Source of the DNA: DASSUW01 sp963806395
GTDB taxonomy: Bacteria; Actinomycetota; Thermoleophilia; Solirubrobacterales; Solirubrobacteraceae
DNA: 64,000 nt
Direction of reading: 5' to 3'
Assembly: GCA_963806395.1 (NCBI GenBank)
Contig: CAWDYI010000009.1
Span: forward strand, 496,001-560,000
Part shown: piece by piece, positions 45,335-56,912 of the stretch
How positions within the stretch are numbered: the stretch's first letter is position 1
Layout of the letters: each line of letters begins with the position of its first letter
Program-made: the position numbers and the translations under genes
The notes under the pieces: model-generated
Told to the model about the DNA's origin: nothing
The model's database searches: none
What the model saw: only the letters and a program-made list of their open reading frames with translations

Positions 45335-46152
45335 GCGCGTGGTTGGCGCTGCGGCGCGGCACCGCGTCGCCTGACGGCAGCGGCTCGGCCAGATCGGTGC
45401 GCACGAAGAACGCGTTCACGCCCGCCGACTCGGTGTGGACGAGCGTGTAGCCCTTCTCCGCTCCGAGCGCCTCGAGCGCGCCGAGCGACGCCCCGTAGCC
45501 GCTGCTGTGGTCCCACCGGAAGCCGGGCGTGTACGGCATCACCTGCTCGGCCGCGGGATCGAGGTCGCCGTTGTACTCGATCACCACCACGCGCGGGCGG
45601 AACCGCTCCAGCGCCCGCCAGATCCAGTAGTCGTTGCCGTCGACGTCGATCGAGACCACGTCCGGCTCCTCCGGCACGCCGGCCTGCTCGAACAGCGCCT
45701 CGACGTTGTCCGGCTCGACCGCCGCGTGCAGCGTGCGCACACGCGGGCTGGCCGAGAAGCGGCGCTCGAGCGCGGCGTAGGCGGCCGGGTCGGCCTCGAG
45801 ATACGCGCCCGACCAGCCCGAGCACCTGCGCCAGGAACACGGTCGTGCCCTCGCTGCCGTCCTGCACGCCGAACTCGGCGAACGCGCCACCGGCGACGCC
45901 GATCCGGCGCAGGATCTCCGCCAGCACCCCGTCCTCGCCGTTCTGGGAGAACACCCGCAGCTCGAACGCGGTCAGGTCGGGCGGCTCCCACGTGCCGGTG
46001 TCGCGGTAGCGGCGCGCCAGCTCGCCGAGCGCCGGATAGATGCCGCGCGAGCGGTCGGCGCCCTTCAGCGCGCGCTGGGCGGCGGCACTGAGCGCGGCGG
46101 GAGCGGCCGCGGCGCGGAGGCGGTTCAGCGTGCGGTCGAGCGGCCCGGCCAT
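45269..46152 (-). CDS. FkbM-family methyltransferase-like protein, frameshifted as sequenced
   Basis: About 294 aa. Motifs are FSQNGEDGVLAEIL near residue 70, FAEFGVQDGSEGTT near 90 (SAM site), VVSIDVDGNDYWIW near 165, and a NHALMGLG end. FkbM proteins methylate sugars or glycan hydroxyls. An extra base near 45815 shifts the frame after QVLGLVG, and one near 45320 hides the stop, which is TGA at 45269-45271 when corrected. The ATG at 46152 overlaps the end of the YfhO gene. Confidence 0.75.
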
Positions 46153-48481
46153 CGGCGCCCACTCTTCCACACCGCTACCAGCAGGCCGAGCGCGGCCAGC
46201 ACGCTGACGATCCAGCCGATCCGCCAGCTCGCGGGCCGGTACTCGAGCACGATCCGGTGTGTCCCGGCGTCCGACCGGCACGCCGCGCAGCAGGTAGTCC
46301 ACGCGCTCGATCGGGTACGTCGCGGCCGTCGACGGTGGCCCGCCAGCCGGGAAAGTGGACGTCGGAGAGCACGACCAGCCGCGGCGCTCTGCGCGCGCCG
46401 TCAGCTCGACGCGATCCGGCTCGTAGCGCGACGATCCGCGCATCGCCGCCCTCCGCCGGCGCCGTCCGCCAGTCCCTCGACCGGCCGCTCGACTATCGCG
46501 GTCCGCGCGGGGTCGAAGCCGGGCTCCAGGATCGCGTCGAGCGCCGCATCCTCGCCGTCGACGCGTGCGCTGGCCGCCGACCACCCACGCGCGCGGCATC
46601 GCATGCGGGTTGGCGTACAGCCGGGCGTCCGGCGCCGTCGTAGGTGACCTCCCAGCCGGGCACGCGCGGGTCGCCCGGCGGCTGGATCACGTCGGTCACC
46701 CCGAGCAGGCCGAGCGCGCGGAGCGCCTCGGCGGTCGGCTCGACGAGCATGGTCGGCGGCGTGAAGCCCTCCGGCGGGGCGACGGCGCGCCGCCACAGCG
46801 TGTCGTAGCGGCGCTCGACCGGATAGTCGTAGCCGCGGGCGTCGTAGAGCCCGTAGCGCATCGCGAGGTCCGGCACGAGCGGCTGGAGGCCGAACTCCGG
46901 CGCCAGCCCGGCGAAGCGCGCCGGCCGCGCGGCCTGCAGGCGCTCGATCGCCTCCGTCGACCGGCTGCTCGGCGTGGTCGACCGGGATCGACGGGTTCTG
47001 ACCCATGCCGACCCGGAGCAGGTCGGCCGCCACCAGCACGCACGCCAGCGCCGCGAACGCGCCGGCCGCCAGCCTCCCGCTCGCGCGCAGCCACAGCAAG
47101 ACGACGGCGGCCCCCGCAGCCACGACCCACACCACCAGCGCGAACAGGCGCGAGCCGTCGGGGAGCCCCTGCGCGAGCACGATCACCACGGGCAGCGCCC
47201 AGACGGCCACCGCGACGCCGAGCAGCAGGCGCGACCGCTCGACGCCCGCGACGAGCTCGTCGAGCCCCCAGCCCGCGAGCAGGGCGACCGCGAGCGTCGA
47301 GACGATGATCAGCCGCGTGTTGTGCGCCGCATGGAAGCCCGGCAGCGCGGTCACGGCGTCGAGCAGGCCCGGCGGCCCGACGACGATCAGCGCCGCCATC
47401 ACGGCCGAAGGCGGCGACCGCGACGCGCTCGCGCACGGGCGCGCGATCACCGCCCATGCCGCGAGCAGCAGCGGCAGCGCGCCGGCGTAGAAGCGCGCAC
47501 GCCCATGAAGCCCGCGGTCTGCGGGTCGCGACGGGCGGCCCCAGTACTCCGGCAGCGCGTAGCCGAGCAGGAAGCGCGGCTTCGAGCTCCGCCGGGCGCC
47601 TGCCCCTCGCGTGCTGCGAGGTCGGCCGAGCGGGCCAGCAGCTCCACGAACGGGCACGATCGCCACTGCGGCGAGCGCCGCGCCCGCAGCCAGCCCGCCG
47701 GCCAGCCGCCCGGCGGCGCGCAGCCGCTCCGTCCGGTCGAGCCGCGACAGCACCAGCACGGCGAACAGCGTCGCCGCCGCGAGCACGTGGAAGCTCGACT
47801 CGGGATGGCCGCCGAAGAACTGCAGCGCGACGACGAGCGCGAGCGCGGCGACAGGCGCCGCACCCGGCCCGCGGGCGACCGCGTGCACCGCCAGCAGCAC
47901 CCACGGCAGCCACGCCCACACGCTGCTCAGCGGCCACGGCAGCCAGACGACGAAGAACAGCCCGAACCCGAACACGATCCCGGCCAGCAGCGCGCCCGGC
48001 GAAGCGGGCGCCGAGCGCGCGCGCCAGCAGGTACGCGCCGAGCGCGGCGCACGAACAGCTTCAGCCACGCGACCACGGCGAGCGACCACCAGAACGGCAG
48101 AACCAGCATCGGCCACGTGAACGGCGAGAACAGCGCCGACTGCGCGTTCGCGACGAACGGCCGCCCGGCCATCAGGTGCGGGTTCCACAGCGGGACGTCC
48201 GGCAGCTGGCCGCGCGCCCACTGCGTGAACGGCTGGAACACGAGCGCGGCGTCGGCCATCTCGTAGTTGGAGCCGAGGCCCGTCTCGCCGGTCGCGCCCG
48301 GCGGCGGGCTCGCCTGCCACGGCGCGCCCGCCCACAGGTAGTCCGACGCCGACAGCGTGTGGCCCGGCACCAGCGCCGGGCCGACCAGCACGAGCGCGAG
48401 CAGCGCGTAGATGACGGCGGCGGCGAGCGTCGGACGGCGCGCAGCCGCAGCGGCGAGGGGCCTCACGGAGCGCGAGAGCAT
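46125..48481 (-). CDS. YfhO-family membrane glycosyltransferase-like protein, many frameshifts as sequenced
   Basis: About 780 aa if repaired. Start at ATG 48481 (MLSRSVRP), a first helix, then PGHTLSASDYLW and PLWNPHLMAGRPFVAN, which are YfhO hallmarks. Many hydrophobic segments follow, and near the C-terminus come LSDVHFPGWRA and a short domain with a final helix, stop TGA 46125-46127. YfhO proteins are GT-C-like proteins that modify teichoic acids or glycans, possibly with GT2 lipid-sugar donors. At least ten 1-nt frame changes were met, so residue positions are approximate. Confidence 0.7.
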
Positions 48482-48495
48482 ACGATCTCGCGCAG

Positions 48496-49232
48496 GTGGA
48501 GGACCTCGTCTACCAGCAGCTCTACGACCTCGAGGACGGGCACTGGTGGTTCCGCGGGCGCCGCGCAGTCCTGTGGGCGATGCTCCGCCGCGCGGGGCTG
48601 CCGGACGCCCCGCGGGTGCTCGACGCCGGCTGCGGGACCGGGCGCAACCTGGCCGAGTTCGGCGCGCTCGGCACCGCGCAGGGCGTCGATCCCTCGCCGC
48701 AGGCGATCGAGTTCTGCCGCCGCCGCGGGCTGGCCGGCGTGCGCGGGGCGGGGATCGAGGCGCTGCCGTTCGCGGACGGCGCGTTCGACCTGATCCTGGC
48801 CACCGACGTGCTCGAGCACGTCGAGCGCGACGACGTCGCCGCCGCGCGAGCTGCGGCGCGTCGCCGCGCCGGGCGCGCTGCTGGTCGTGACGGTGCCGGC
48901 GTACCGCTGGCTGTGGTCCCAGCACGACGACTCGCACCATCACCTGCGCCGCTACACGCGCGTCGCGCTGCGCGCGCGCCTGGTGTCGCGGCGGCTGGCG
49001 CCCGGTGCTCGCAGACCTACTTCAACTCGCTGCTGCTGCCGCCGATCGCGCTCGTGCGCACGCTGGCGCGGCGACGGGCGCCGCGCGACGGCCGCACGGA
49101 CTACGAGCTCACCGAAGGCCCGCTGAACCGCGCTGCTGGAGCTGCCGATGCGCGCCGAGGCGAGCGCTGATCGCGCGCGGCGCGCGGTTCCCGGCGGGCG
49201 TCTCGATCGGAGTGGTGTGCCGGCCGGCGTAG
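48496..49232 (+). CDS. class I SAM-dependent methyltransferase, frameshifted as sequenced
   Basis: About 240 aa. LDAGCGTGRNLAEFG near residue 40 is SAM motif I; LILATDVLEHVE near 95 is a typical UbiE/ubiquinone-type motif; then VTVPAYRWLWSQHDD and HHHLRRYTR. Frame changes occur near 48845, 49000, 49135 and 49165. The start is GTG 48496, 15 nt from the divergent YfhO start. It probably methylates a glycan or lipid intermediate, or acts with the adjacent GT2. Confidence 0.72.
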
Positions 49233-50215
49233 AGCGTCTCCGGTCGTGGTCCCGGTGCTCGACGAGGAGGACGGGCTCGCCGGAGCTGCACCGCCGCGTC
49301 GCGCGCGGCGCTGGCGCGGAGTGCGCGCACGAGATCGTGTTCGTCGACGACGGCTCGACCGACGGCTCGGCCGCGATGATCGAGGCGCTCGCGGCCGCGC
49401 GAGGACGGGATCGTGCTCGTGCAGCTGTCGCGCAACTTCGGGCATGGAGGTCGCGATGTCCGCCGGGCTCGACCACGCCCGCGGCGACCACGTCGTGCTG
49501 ATGCACGCCGACCTGCAGGACCCGCCGGAGCTGATCCCGGAGATGCTGCGGCTGGCCGCCGAGGGCGCGGACGTGGTCTACGCGCGCCGGATCGGGCGCG
49601 ACGAGAGCTGGCTCAAGCGCACGCTGGCGACCGGCTTCTACCGGCTGATGGCGAGGCTCGCGCGCACCCCGTACCAGGGCCAGGCGGGCGACTTCCGGCT
49701 GCTGTCGCGGCGCGTGGTCGAGACGCTGCGCGAGATGCCCGAGCGGCGCCGCTTCCTGCGCGGGATGGTCGCCTGGGTCGGCTACGAGCAGGTGCCGATC
49801 GAGTACCGGCGGGCCGGGCGCGCCGCCGGCCGCGGAGCGTCCTACCGCGCGCTGTTCCGGCTCGCGGTCGAGGCCGCTGGCGTCGTTCTCGGACGTGCCG
49901 CTCGCGCTCGCCACGTACTTCGGCACGGCCACGGCGGTGCTGGCGGGCTGCTGCCGCGCGGTGATCCTGGTCGCGACCGTCGCGGGCTGGCTGACCGCGA
50001 GCCTCGGCGTCTGGATCCTCGATCTCGGTGCTGTTCCTGGGCGGCGTGCAGCTGGTCGGCGTCGGGATCCTCGGCCGCTACGTCGCGCGCATGCACGAGC
50101 AGACGCTGCAGCGCCCGCTGTACCTCGTCGAGCGCGTGGTCGGATCGCCGCTCACGGCGGCCAGGAACCTCCGGGCGCCAGCGCGCGTACCCGCGCCGAA
50201 GCCCGCTGCGGCTGA
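49233..50215 (+). CDS. GT2 family glycosyltransferase (DPMS/GtrB-like), frameshifted as sequenced
   Basis: About 320 aa. VVPVLDEEDGLAELHRR, VFVDDGSTDGS and LMHADLQDPPE (DxD-like metal site) are GT2 motifs; GQAGDFRLLSRRVVE follows, then two membrane helices and a LGRYVARMHEQ tail, as in GtrB/DPM-like enzymes that make polyprenyl-phosphate sugars. Frame changes near 49240, 49280, 49400, 49440, 49875 and 50030, most of them single C or G insertions. Such donors feed GT-C enzymes like YfhO and GT39. Start and end are approximate. Confidence 0.75.
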
Positions 50216-50558
50216 GCGCCGGATCGCCGTCGCGCGCCGCCTGGGAGAGCAGCAGCCACGCCTCGGCGTTCTCGGGCTCGTCGCGCACGACGCCGGCAAG
50301 CAGCCGCATGGCGCCCGCGGCGTCGTCGCCCTTCAGGCGCAGCGTGGCCTCCAGCAGCGACGGCCGGCGGCCGGGGACCGACCGCTCGGCATCGCGGCGC
50401 AGGTCGGCCGCGCGCGAGATCTGCGCCGCGGTCGGGCGGTCGGTGACGGCGACGAGGCGGGCGAGATCGTCCTGCGCGCGGCTGGCGCCGATGCCCAGTG
50501 CCAGCCATGCGATCGCGGCGACGGCCAGCACGACGATCGCGGCACGCACGGCGATCAC
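50152..50558 (-). CDS. small membrane-anchored TPR-like protein
   Basis: About 135 aa. An N-terminal hydrophobic helix (residues 3-22) is followed by a short helical repeat resembling a tetratricopeptide unit (LLEATLRLKGD..., AEAWLLLSQAARDGDPAL). The start ATG at 50558 overlaps the stop of the glycosyltransferase gene (50555-50557). The C-terminal end is uncertain because the frame changes near 50190. Probably an accessory of the neighbouring membrane glycosyltransferase. Confidence 0.55.
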
Positions 50559-52107
50559 CGCGGCACCAGCACGTCGTAGGCGCCGAAGCGCCCGGCGAGC
50601 CGGTAGGCGCCGGCGAGGTACTCGTCGAGCGCGCGCGAGCCGCTCGGGCGGCCGCGCCGGTTCGGCTCGCGGCCGCGACGAGATCGGGTCGGTCCAGCGG
50701 ACGACCGCCCGCGGCCGCGGCGCGGCGCAGCGCGGCGACGATCCGCGCCTGCTCGGCCGGGCGGGCCTGCAGCAGCACGTCGCGGCGCAGGACGTTGGGG
50801 CGGCGGACGAGGAAGTGCACGAGCGGGTCGGTGAGCGTCACGAGGTCGGAGCGGCGCGGCGCGACGTAGATCGGCTCGCCCGGCGGCACGAGCCGCTGGA
50901 CGCGCGCGACCAGCGGCGGCAGCGCCCGCGCCTCGGCCGGCGGGACGCGGATGCCGGGCACGCCCGCGAGCCGCACCGGCTCGAGGTCGGGCGGCAGCAG
51001 CAGCGCCGACAGCCGGTTCGCCGCGCCCGCCCGCGAGCACCAGCGCGAGGCACGCGAGCGAGCACGCCCGCCAGCGCGCGCGGCCGGCGGCGCGGCGACG
51101 GCGAGCGGCACCAGCGCGCACAGGCACGACCAGCAGCGGCTGGGCGTGCAGCTCGTCGGGCGCGCGAGAGCAGGTAGCCGAGCGCGCCGAGCGCGAGCAC
51201 TCCGAGGCCCGCCACCGCGGGGCCGGCGCGCCGCCGCGGTCGCGGGCGCGCAGCACAAGGCGACCGCGACCGCCGCCGAGCCCGACGACGCCGATCAGCG
51301 GCAGGTAGTAGCCGAGCACGTCCTTGAGGTCCTCGGCCAGCGTCCGGGCGGCCACGCGCGCAGCGGCCCGTCGTAGCCGAGCGGGAACGGCAGCCGCCAC
51401 AAGGCGCCGTCGCGCGGCGGCCTCGGCCACGAGCGAGTCCCACAGCCGCGGCGGGCCCGGCCGCGGCGGCGAACGGCGCGTAGAGCACCGCAGCCGCCGG
51501 CGCCGCACCGCGGCGGCGGCGCGCGACCGAGCGCCGCGCGCGCCGCGCGCGCGCGGCGAGCACGCGCGCGACCGCGGCCGCGGCGGCGACGCGCCGAGGT
51601 CGGGGCGCCAGAACGCGGCCAGCGGCGGCGAGCGCGCCGGCCGCGGCGGCGCGGCGCGGCCGGCGCGGCGCCCGCCGACCGCGACCGCCACCGCCGCCAG
51701 GGCCGAGCGCGAGCGCGACCGGCGCCGGGTTCGCCGCTCGTCGGCTGGGCGATCGGTGACCGCCGCGGCGAGCCAGGCCGCCAGCGCCCACCGCGGCCCG
51801 GCCTCGCGCCGGACCAGCGCCCACACGAGCAGCGCGATCGTGGCGTCGGCCGCCACGCGCATCGACCCGCCACCACAGCACCGACGGCCCGAACGCCTTG
51901 AACGCGAGCGCGACCAGCAGCGGCTGGCCGGGCCCGTAGCGCCCAGCCGAAGTCCGCGTACGGCCACTGGCCGTCGGCGATGCGCGTCGCGCCTGCAGCA
52001 GCAGCCCCTCGTCGAACGGCTCGAGGTAGCGCCGCATCGTGAAGCCCGAGATCAGCGCCGCCGCGAGCCAGAGCAGCGCCGCACGCGGCGCGGTGCACCG
52101 CGCTCAC
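50555..52107 (-). CDS. GT39/GT83-like membrane mannosyl/arabinosyltransferase, heavily frameshifted as sequenced
   Basis: About 515 aa if repaired, starting at a GTG (52107) that overlaps the Wzx stop. The first extracytoplasmic loop has YLEPFDEGLLLQ and ATRIADGQWPYADF, the acidic dyad of GT-C enzymes (ArnT/PMT-like), then a YGPGQPLLVAL helix. Many helices follow, and the C-terminal end reads YRLAGRFGAYDVLVPR. It should transfer a sugar from a polyprenyl-phosphate donor. Frame breaks are so frequent here that the middle is only recognisable by composition. Confidence 0.6.
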
Positions 52108-53619
52108 GAGCGCGCGCCGGCCGGCCGACCCGGACCGCAGGTAGCCCCACAGCTCGCCGAGCAGGCCGCGCTCCAGCCGGCGCGTGGCGAGCACGAGCGC
52201 CGCCAGCCACAGCGCGAGCTCCGCGAGCGCCTGCGCGGGCGGCCGCTCGCCGCCCCACAGCGCGAGCCGCAGCGCCAGCACCGGCACGGCTGGCGGCGAC
52301 GCACCGGCAGCGCGCCGCGCACCGCGAGCGCCGCAGGCGGACGCCGGGCAGCAGCCGCCGCACGTAGACCGCGCCGCACGCCGAGCGCGCACGACGGTGC
52401 ACGCGAGCCGGCCGGCGACGAAGCCCCAGCTCCCCCACAGCAGCGCGCCCGGCACCGCGAAGGCCGGGAACGAGCCCGCGAACGCGCCCGACTCGACCGC
52501 CTGCGGCCGCGACTCGCCGCGCGCCCGGTAGAAGGAGAACCAGTTGTAGCCGAGCTGCTGGAGCGCGGTCGCGACCGCCAGGCCGCCGAGCAGCACCACC
52601 GCGCCGTCCCACTCGTCGCCGAGCACGAAGTGCACGAGGTCGGCGCCGAACAGCGCCAGCCCGGCGCCGAACGGGAACGCCCACATCAGCGCCAGCCGGT
52701 TGGACTTGGCGAACAGCTCCTCGAGCACGTCGGTCCGGTCGCGCACGCGCACGATCGCCGGGTAGATCGTCGTCGCGACGATCTGGTCGGCGCGGTCGAC
52801 GTAGCGGGTCAGCGTCGCCGCGAGCGTGATCCAGCCGGCGGCGGCGAGCCCTCGTCGAGAGCCCGAACACCGCCACCTGGCCCTGCGCGACGAGCAGCGC
52901 CGCCGCCGCGGCTGACGAAGATCGGCCAGGAGAAGCGCAGGTAGCGCCGCGCGGCCTCGCGCTCGGAGCGCGGGCGCAGCCGGTACGGCGACAGCCGCAG
53001 CGCGGCGATCACGCGCGGCGACGTTGCCGCAGAGCGGGCCGATCACGAGCGCCCACACGCCGACGCCGGCCAGCAGCAGCGGCACCGTCGACGGCGACGG
53101 TGACCGAGCGGCACGATCGCCTGCAGCACCGCAGCCGCAGGAAGTCCATCCGGCGGAAGAAGATCCACTGCGGCGCCTGGAGCGCGAACGCGACCGGCAG
53201 GTAGGCGACGGCGAGCGTGAGCGCGAGCAGCCGGTCGTCGTCGTAGAGCGCGGCGAGCAGCGGCGCGCAGGCGGCGATCGCCAGCGCGGCGAGCACGTCG
53301 AGCGCCAGCTCGACCGTGAACGCGCGCTGGAACTCGGCCTCCTCGTCGGCGGCGGCCTGCTGGACGAACGCCTCGTCGATCCCCACGCGCCGCAGCGCGA
53401 CGATCGTCATCGCGGTCGTGGTCACGATCCCGTACAGGCCGATCGCGCCCGGCCCGAGCAGCGCGGTCGCGAGCAGGCCCTGGACCAGCACGAGCGCCTC
53501 GGCGCCCGACAGGAACGCGGCGTTGACCACGCCGCCGCGGGCGGTGACCGCTCGCAGGCCGCCGGGGCGCGCTCGCGCTGCTCCTCCGTGGCATGGAGCG
53601 CGATGCTACCCGCGGCCAT
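52104..53619 (-). CDS. Wzx-type polysaccharide flippase, frameshifted as sequenced
   Basis: About 500 aa with 12-14 predicted helices. VNAAFLSGAEALVLVQGLLATALLGP, LQAPQWIFFRRMDF, RYVDRADQIVATTIYPAIVRV and ALMWAFPFGAGLALFG are MATE/Wzx-like. It should flip lipid-linked oligosaccharides across the membrane. The ATG at 53619 shares the CATG tetranucleotide with the divergent GT4 start. Frame breaks near 52320, 52370, 52860, 52910, 53020, 53090, 53130 and 53560. Stop TGA at 52104-52106. Confidence 0.7.
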
Positions 53620-54690
53620 GAGCGGCAGCCCGGTCCTGATCGTCTCCTACTCCGGCGTGCTCGGCGGCGCCGAGCGGATCCTGCTCGACTGCGCCACGCG
53701 GCTGCGCTCGGACGCGCGGTCGTCGCCTGCCCGGAGGGCCCGCTGGCCGCCGCCGCCCGCGCCGCCGGGCTCGAGCACGTCGCGCGCTGCGCGAGCGGGC
53801 GCTGCGGCTGCGCGGGGCCGCGTCGCGCACGCCCGCGCGCTCGCCGCGCTCGCCCGCGACACGCGCCGCGCTGAGCGCGCCGGCACGCCCCGCGCGCGCT
53901 CGTGGCGTGGGGCGCCCGAGCCGTGCTCGCCGCAGCCGCGTCCCCGCTCCGCCGGCCGCCGCTGCTGGCCGTGCACATGGACCTGCTGCCGCGCCGCGCG
54001 GTCGGCGCCGCGGTGCGGTGGGCGACCCGGCGCGCCGACGGCGTGGCCGCCGCGTCGGAGGCGATCGCGCGCGCCGTCGGCGGCCGGCGGCGTGCTGCAC
54101 CCCGGCGTCGACCTCGCGGCGCTGGACGCCGGCGCCGCCGGCCGCCGGCAGCAGCCGCCGCGCGCGCTCGTGCTCGGCGCGCTCGTGCCGTGGAAGCGGC
54201 CGGACCTCGCGCTCGAGGTCGCCGCACGCGTGCCCGGGCTGCGAGCTCGAGCTGGCGGGCGCGCCGATCGCCGGGCGACGCGCGACGCGCTCGCGTGCGC
54301 GAGCTCGCAGGCGCGCGCGGCGGCAGCCCGACCTGGCCGGCCGCGTCACGTTCCTCGGCCCGGTCGCCGACCCGCGGCCGGCGCTCGCGCGCGCGCACTG
54401 CCTGCTGCACTGCGCCGACGCGGAGCCGTGGGGTCTCGCGCTCGTCGAGGCGCTGGCCGCCGGGCGGCCGGTCGTGGCGGCCGACGCCGGCCGGGCCGCG
54501 CGAGATCGTCGGCGGCGGCGCCGGGCCGCCTGTTCGCGCCGGGCGACGCCGGCCGCGGCCGCCGCCGCGCTGCGCGCGGTGCTCGCCGACCCGGCGCGGC
54601 GCCGGCCGCCGCGCGCGCCCGCGCCGAGCGGTTCGCCGTCGAGGCGTCGGCGGCGCGCTTCGCCGCCGCGGCTGGAGGCGATCGCGGTGA
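53618..54690 (+). CDS. GT4 family glycosyltransferase, frameshifted as sequenced
   Basis: About 350 aa. VLIVSYSGVLGGAERILLDC opens a GT-B fold, and LVLGALVPWKRPDLALEV, VTFLGPVADPRPALARAHCL and AEPWGLALVEALAAGRPVVAAD are the donor-binding GT4 motifs with the E-x7-E-like pair. Frame breaks occur near 53710, 53790, 54085, 54240 and repeatedly from 54290 to 54670. The TGA at 54688-54690 overlaps the GTG of the next glycosyltransferase. Sugar specificity is unknown. Confidence 0.75.
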
Positions 54691-55617
54691 GCTTCACCGC
54701 CGTCGTCGTGCTGCACGACTCCGAGCCCGAGCTGCGCGTGCTGCTCGCGCTCGCTCGAGCGCCCAGCTCGAGGACCGCCCGCAGCTCGTCGTGGTCGACA
54801 GCGGCTCGCGCGACGGCGGCGCCGCAGCTCGCGCCGAGCGCACGGCGCCGAGGTGATCGAGCTGGCCCGACAACCCGGGCTTCGGCGCCGCCAACAACGC
54901 CGGCCTCGACCGCGCCCGGTCACGACGTCACGGTGCTGCTCAACCCCGACTGCGAGCTGCTCGACGGCTCGCTCGCCGCACTCGCCGCGCTCGCGCGCGC
55001 GCATCCGCGGCGCACTGCACGCGCCGCGGCTGCTGAACGCCGACGGCAGCGTGCAGCGCTCGGTCGCACCCGCTGCCCGGGACACGCCGGGCGCGCTGCT
55101 GCCCGCGCTCGTCCACCCGCCGCTGCTCCCGCGCGCGCTGCGCGAGCGCGCCGAGCCGCACCGCGGCGGACGCGGCACGCACCGTCGGCTGGGCGATCGC
55201 CGCCTGCCTGGCCGGCGCCACCGCCACGCTGCGGCGGCTCGGGCCCGTTCGACCCGGCCGTGCACCTGTTCGCCGAGGACATGGAGCTCGGCGCTGCGCG
55301 CCCGCGCCGCCGGGATCCCGACCGTGCTGCACCCGCGCGCTGCGGACTCCGGCACGCGGGCGGGCACGCGACGCTCCGCGCGGGCGAGCCGTTCGACCTG
55401 CTCGCCCGCCGCCGGCGCGAGGCGATCGCGCGGCACGCTCGGCGCTCGCGCGCTCGCGCTCGACGACCTCGGGCAGGCGCTCACGTTCGCCACGCGCACC
55501 GCCGGCCACGCCGCGCTCGGCGGCGACGCTCGGCGCCCGCGCGCGCAGCTCGCAGCGCTCCGGCGGGCGCGCCGGCAGTGCGGGCAGCCACACCGCCGGT
55601 CTCGCGGGCCGCCGTAG
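54687..55617 (+). CDS. GT2 family glycosyltransferase (WbbL-like), heavily frameshifted as sequenced
   Basis: About 300 aa. FTAVVVLHDSEPEL, VVVDSGSRDGG, NPGFGAANNAGLDRA and LLNPDCELLDG (metal-binding DxD position) are rhamnosyltransferase-type GT2 motifs; LAGATATLRRLGPFD and HLFAEDMEL follow with the catalytic acidic ED. About a dozen 1-nt breaks occur between 54757 and 55530. The start GTG overlaps the preceding stop. It likely adds a rhamnose-type sugar early in glycan assembly; the end is approximate. Confidence 0.68.
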
Positions 55618-55682
55618 CGGCGCGCCGCTCGCGCGCGACTACCGTGGTCGGACGTGAGCGGCCTGGCTCTCCCGGTTCGCCG

Positions 55683-56912
55683 GTGCGGTGGCGCAAGGAC
55701 CAGACGTGGCTGAACGTCGCCTACCTGCTGCTCGCCTTCCCGACCGGCCTGGCCTACTTCATCGTGCTCGTGGTCGGGGTGACGCTCGGCGCCGCGCTCG
55801 CGATCCTGATCGTCGGCCTCGGCGATCCTGCTCGCGACGCTCGCCGCCTGGCGCGCGATGGCGGCGCTCGAGCGCGGCCTCGCGCGCGGCCTGCTCGGCG
55901 TGCCGATCGCCCAGCCGGCCGACCGCCGCGGCCTCCCGGTCGTCGAGCAGGTCAGGCGCTGGCTGCGCGACCCGGTGACGTGGAAGAGCCTCGTCTTCGT
56001 CGCGCTCAAGTTCCCGCTCGGGGTCGTCTCGTTCGGCGCCGTCGGTCGCCGCGGGCGGGTTCTCTCTGATGCTCCTGTTCGCGCCGCTGATCGTGCTGAT
56101 CACGCCGGTGACGGTGTTCGGCTGGATCGTCACGTCGTCCGTCCAGGCGCTGCCGCTGAGCCTCGCCGGGCTGATCGCGTTCCTGCTCGCGCTCCACCTG
56201 TTCAACGGGCTCGGCTGGCTGTGGGCGCTGTTCGCCCGCGTCATGCTCGGCCCGAGCACCGTGCAGCTGCACGAGCGCGTCGACGACCTGCGCGACGCTC
56301 GCGCCCGCATCATCGCCGCGGCCGACGCCGAGCGCCGCCGGATCGAGCGCGACCTGCACGACGGCGCCCAGCAGCGGCTGGTGGCGCTGTCGCTGACGCT
56401 CGGCATGGCCGAGGCGCGCCTGGTCGCGGACCCGGCCGGCGCCGCGGCCGCTGATCGCCGAGGCGCGCACGGAGTCCCAGCTCGCCATGAAGGAGCTGCG
56501 CGAGCTCGCCAGCGGCATCCATCCCGCGCTGCTGAGCGAGCGCGGCCTCGGCCCGGCGCTCGAGGCGCTCGCGGCGCGCGCACCCGTCCCGACCACGGTC
56601 GACGGCGTTCCGGCGCAGCGGCTCGCGCCGCCGGTCGAGGCAACCGCCTACTTCGTCACCGCCGAATCGCTCACCAACGTCGCCAAGTACGCCGGCGCGA
56701 CGTCCGCCAGCGTGTCGCTCGTGATCGAGCACGGGCGCCTGCGGCTGATCGTCCGCGACGACGGCGCGGGCGGCGCGGACCTGACGACCGGCAGCGGCCT
56801 GCGCGGGCTGCGCGACCGCGTCGAGGCACTCGACGGCCACCTCGACGTCGACTCCCCACCCGGCCTCGGCACGACGGTCATCGCCGAGATCCCGCTCGGA
56901 GGCCATCCATGA
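55683..56912 (+). CDS. sensor histidine kinase (NarL-partner/DesK type), frameshifted as sequenced
   Basis: About 408 aa. Four N-terminal membrane helices form a sensor region (about residues 10-195); the H-box ADAERRRIERDLHDGAQQRL near 215 holds the phosphorylated His of the HisKA_3 class; ATPase motifs VTAESLTNVAKYA (N box), VRDDGAGGADL and GSGLRGLRDRVEALDG follow. Single extra bases near 55825, 56047 and 56450 shift the frame. No response regulator is adjacent. Its stop overlaps the ATG of the GIN lipoprotein gene (ATGA). Confidence 0.82.
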
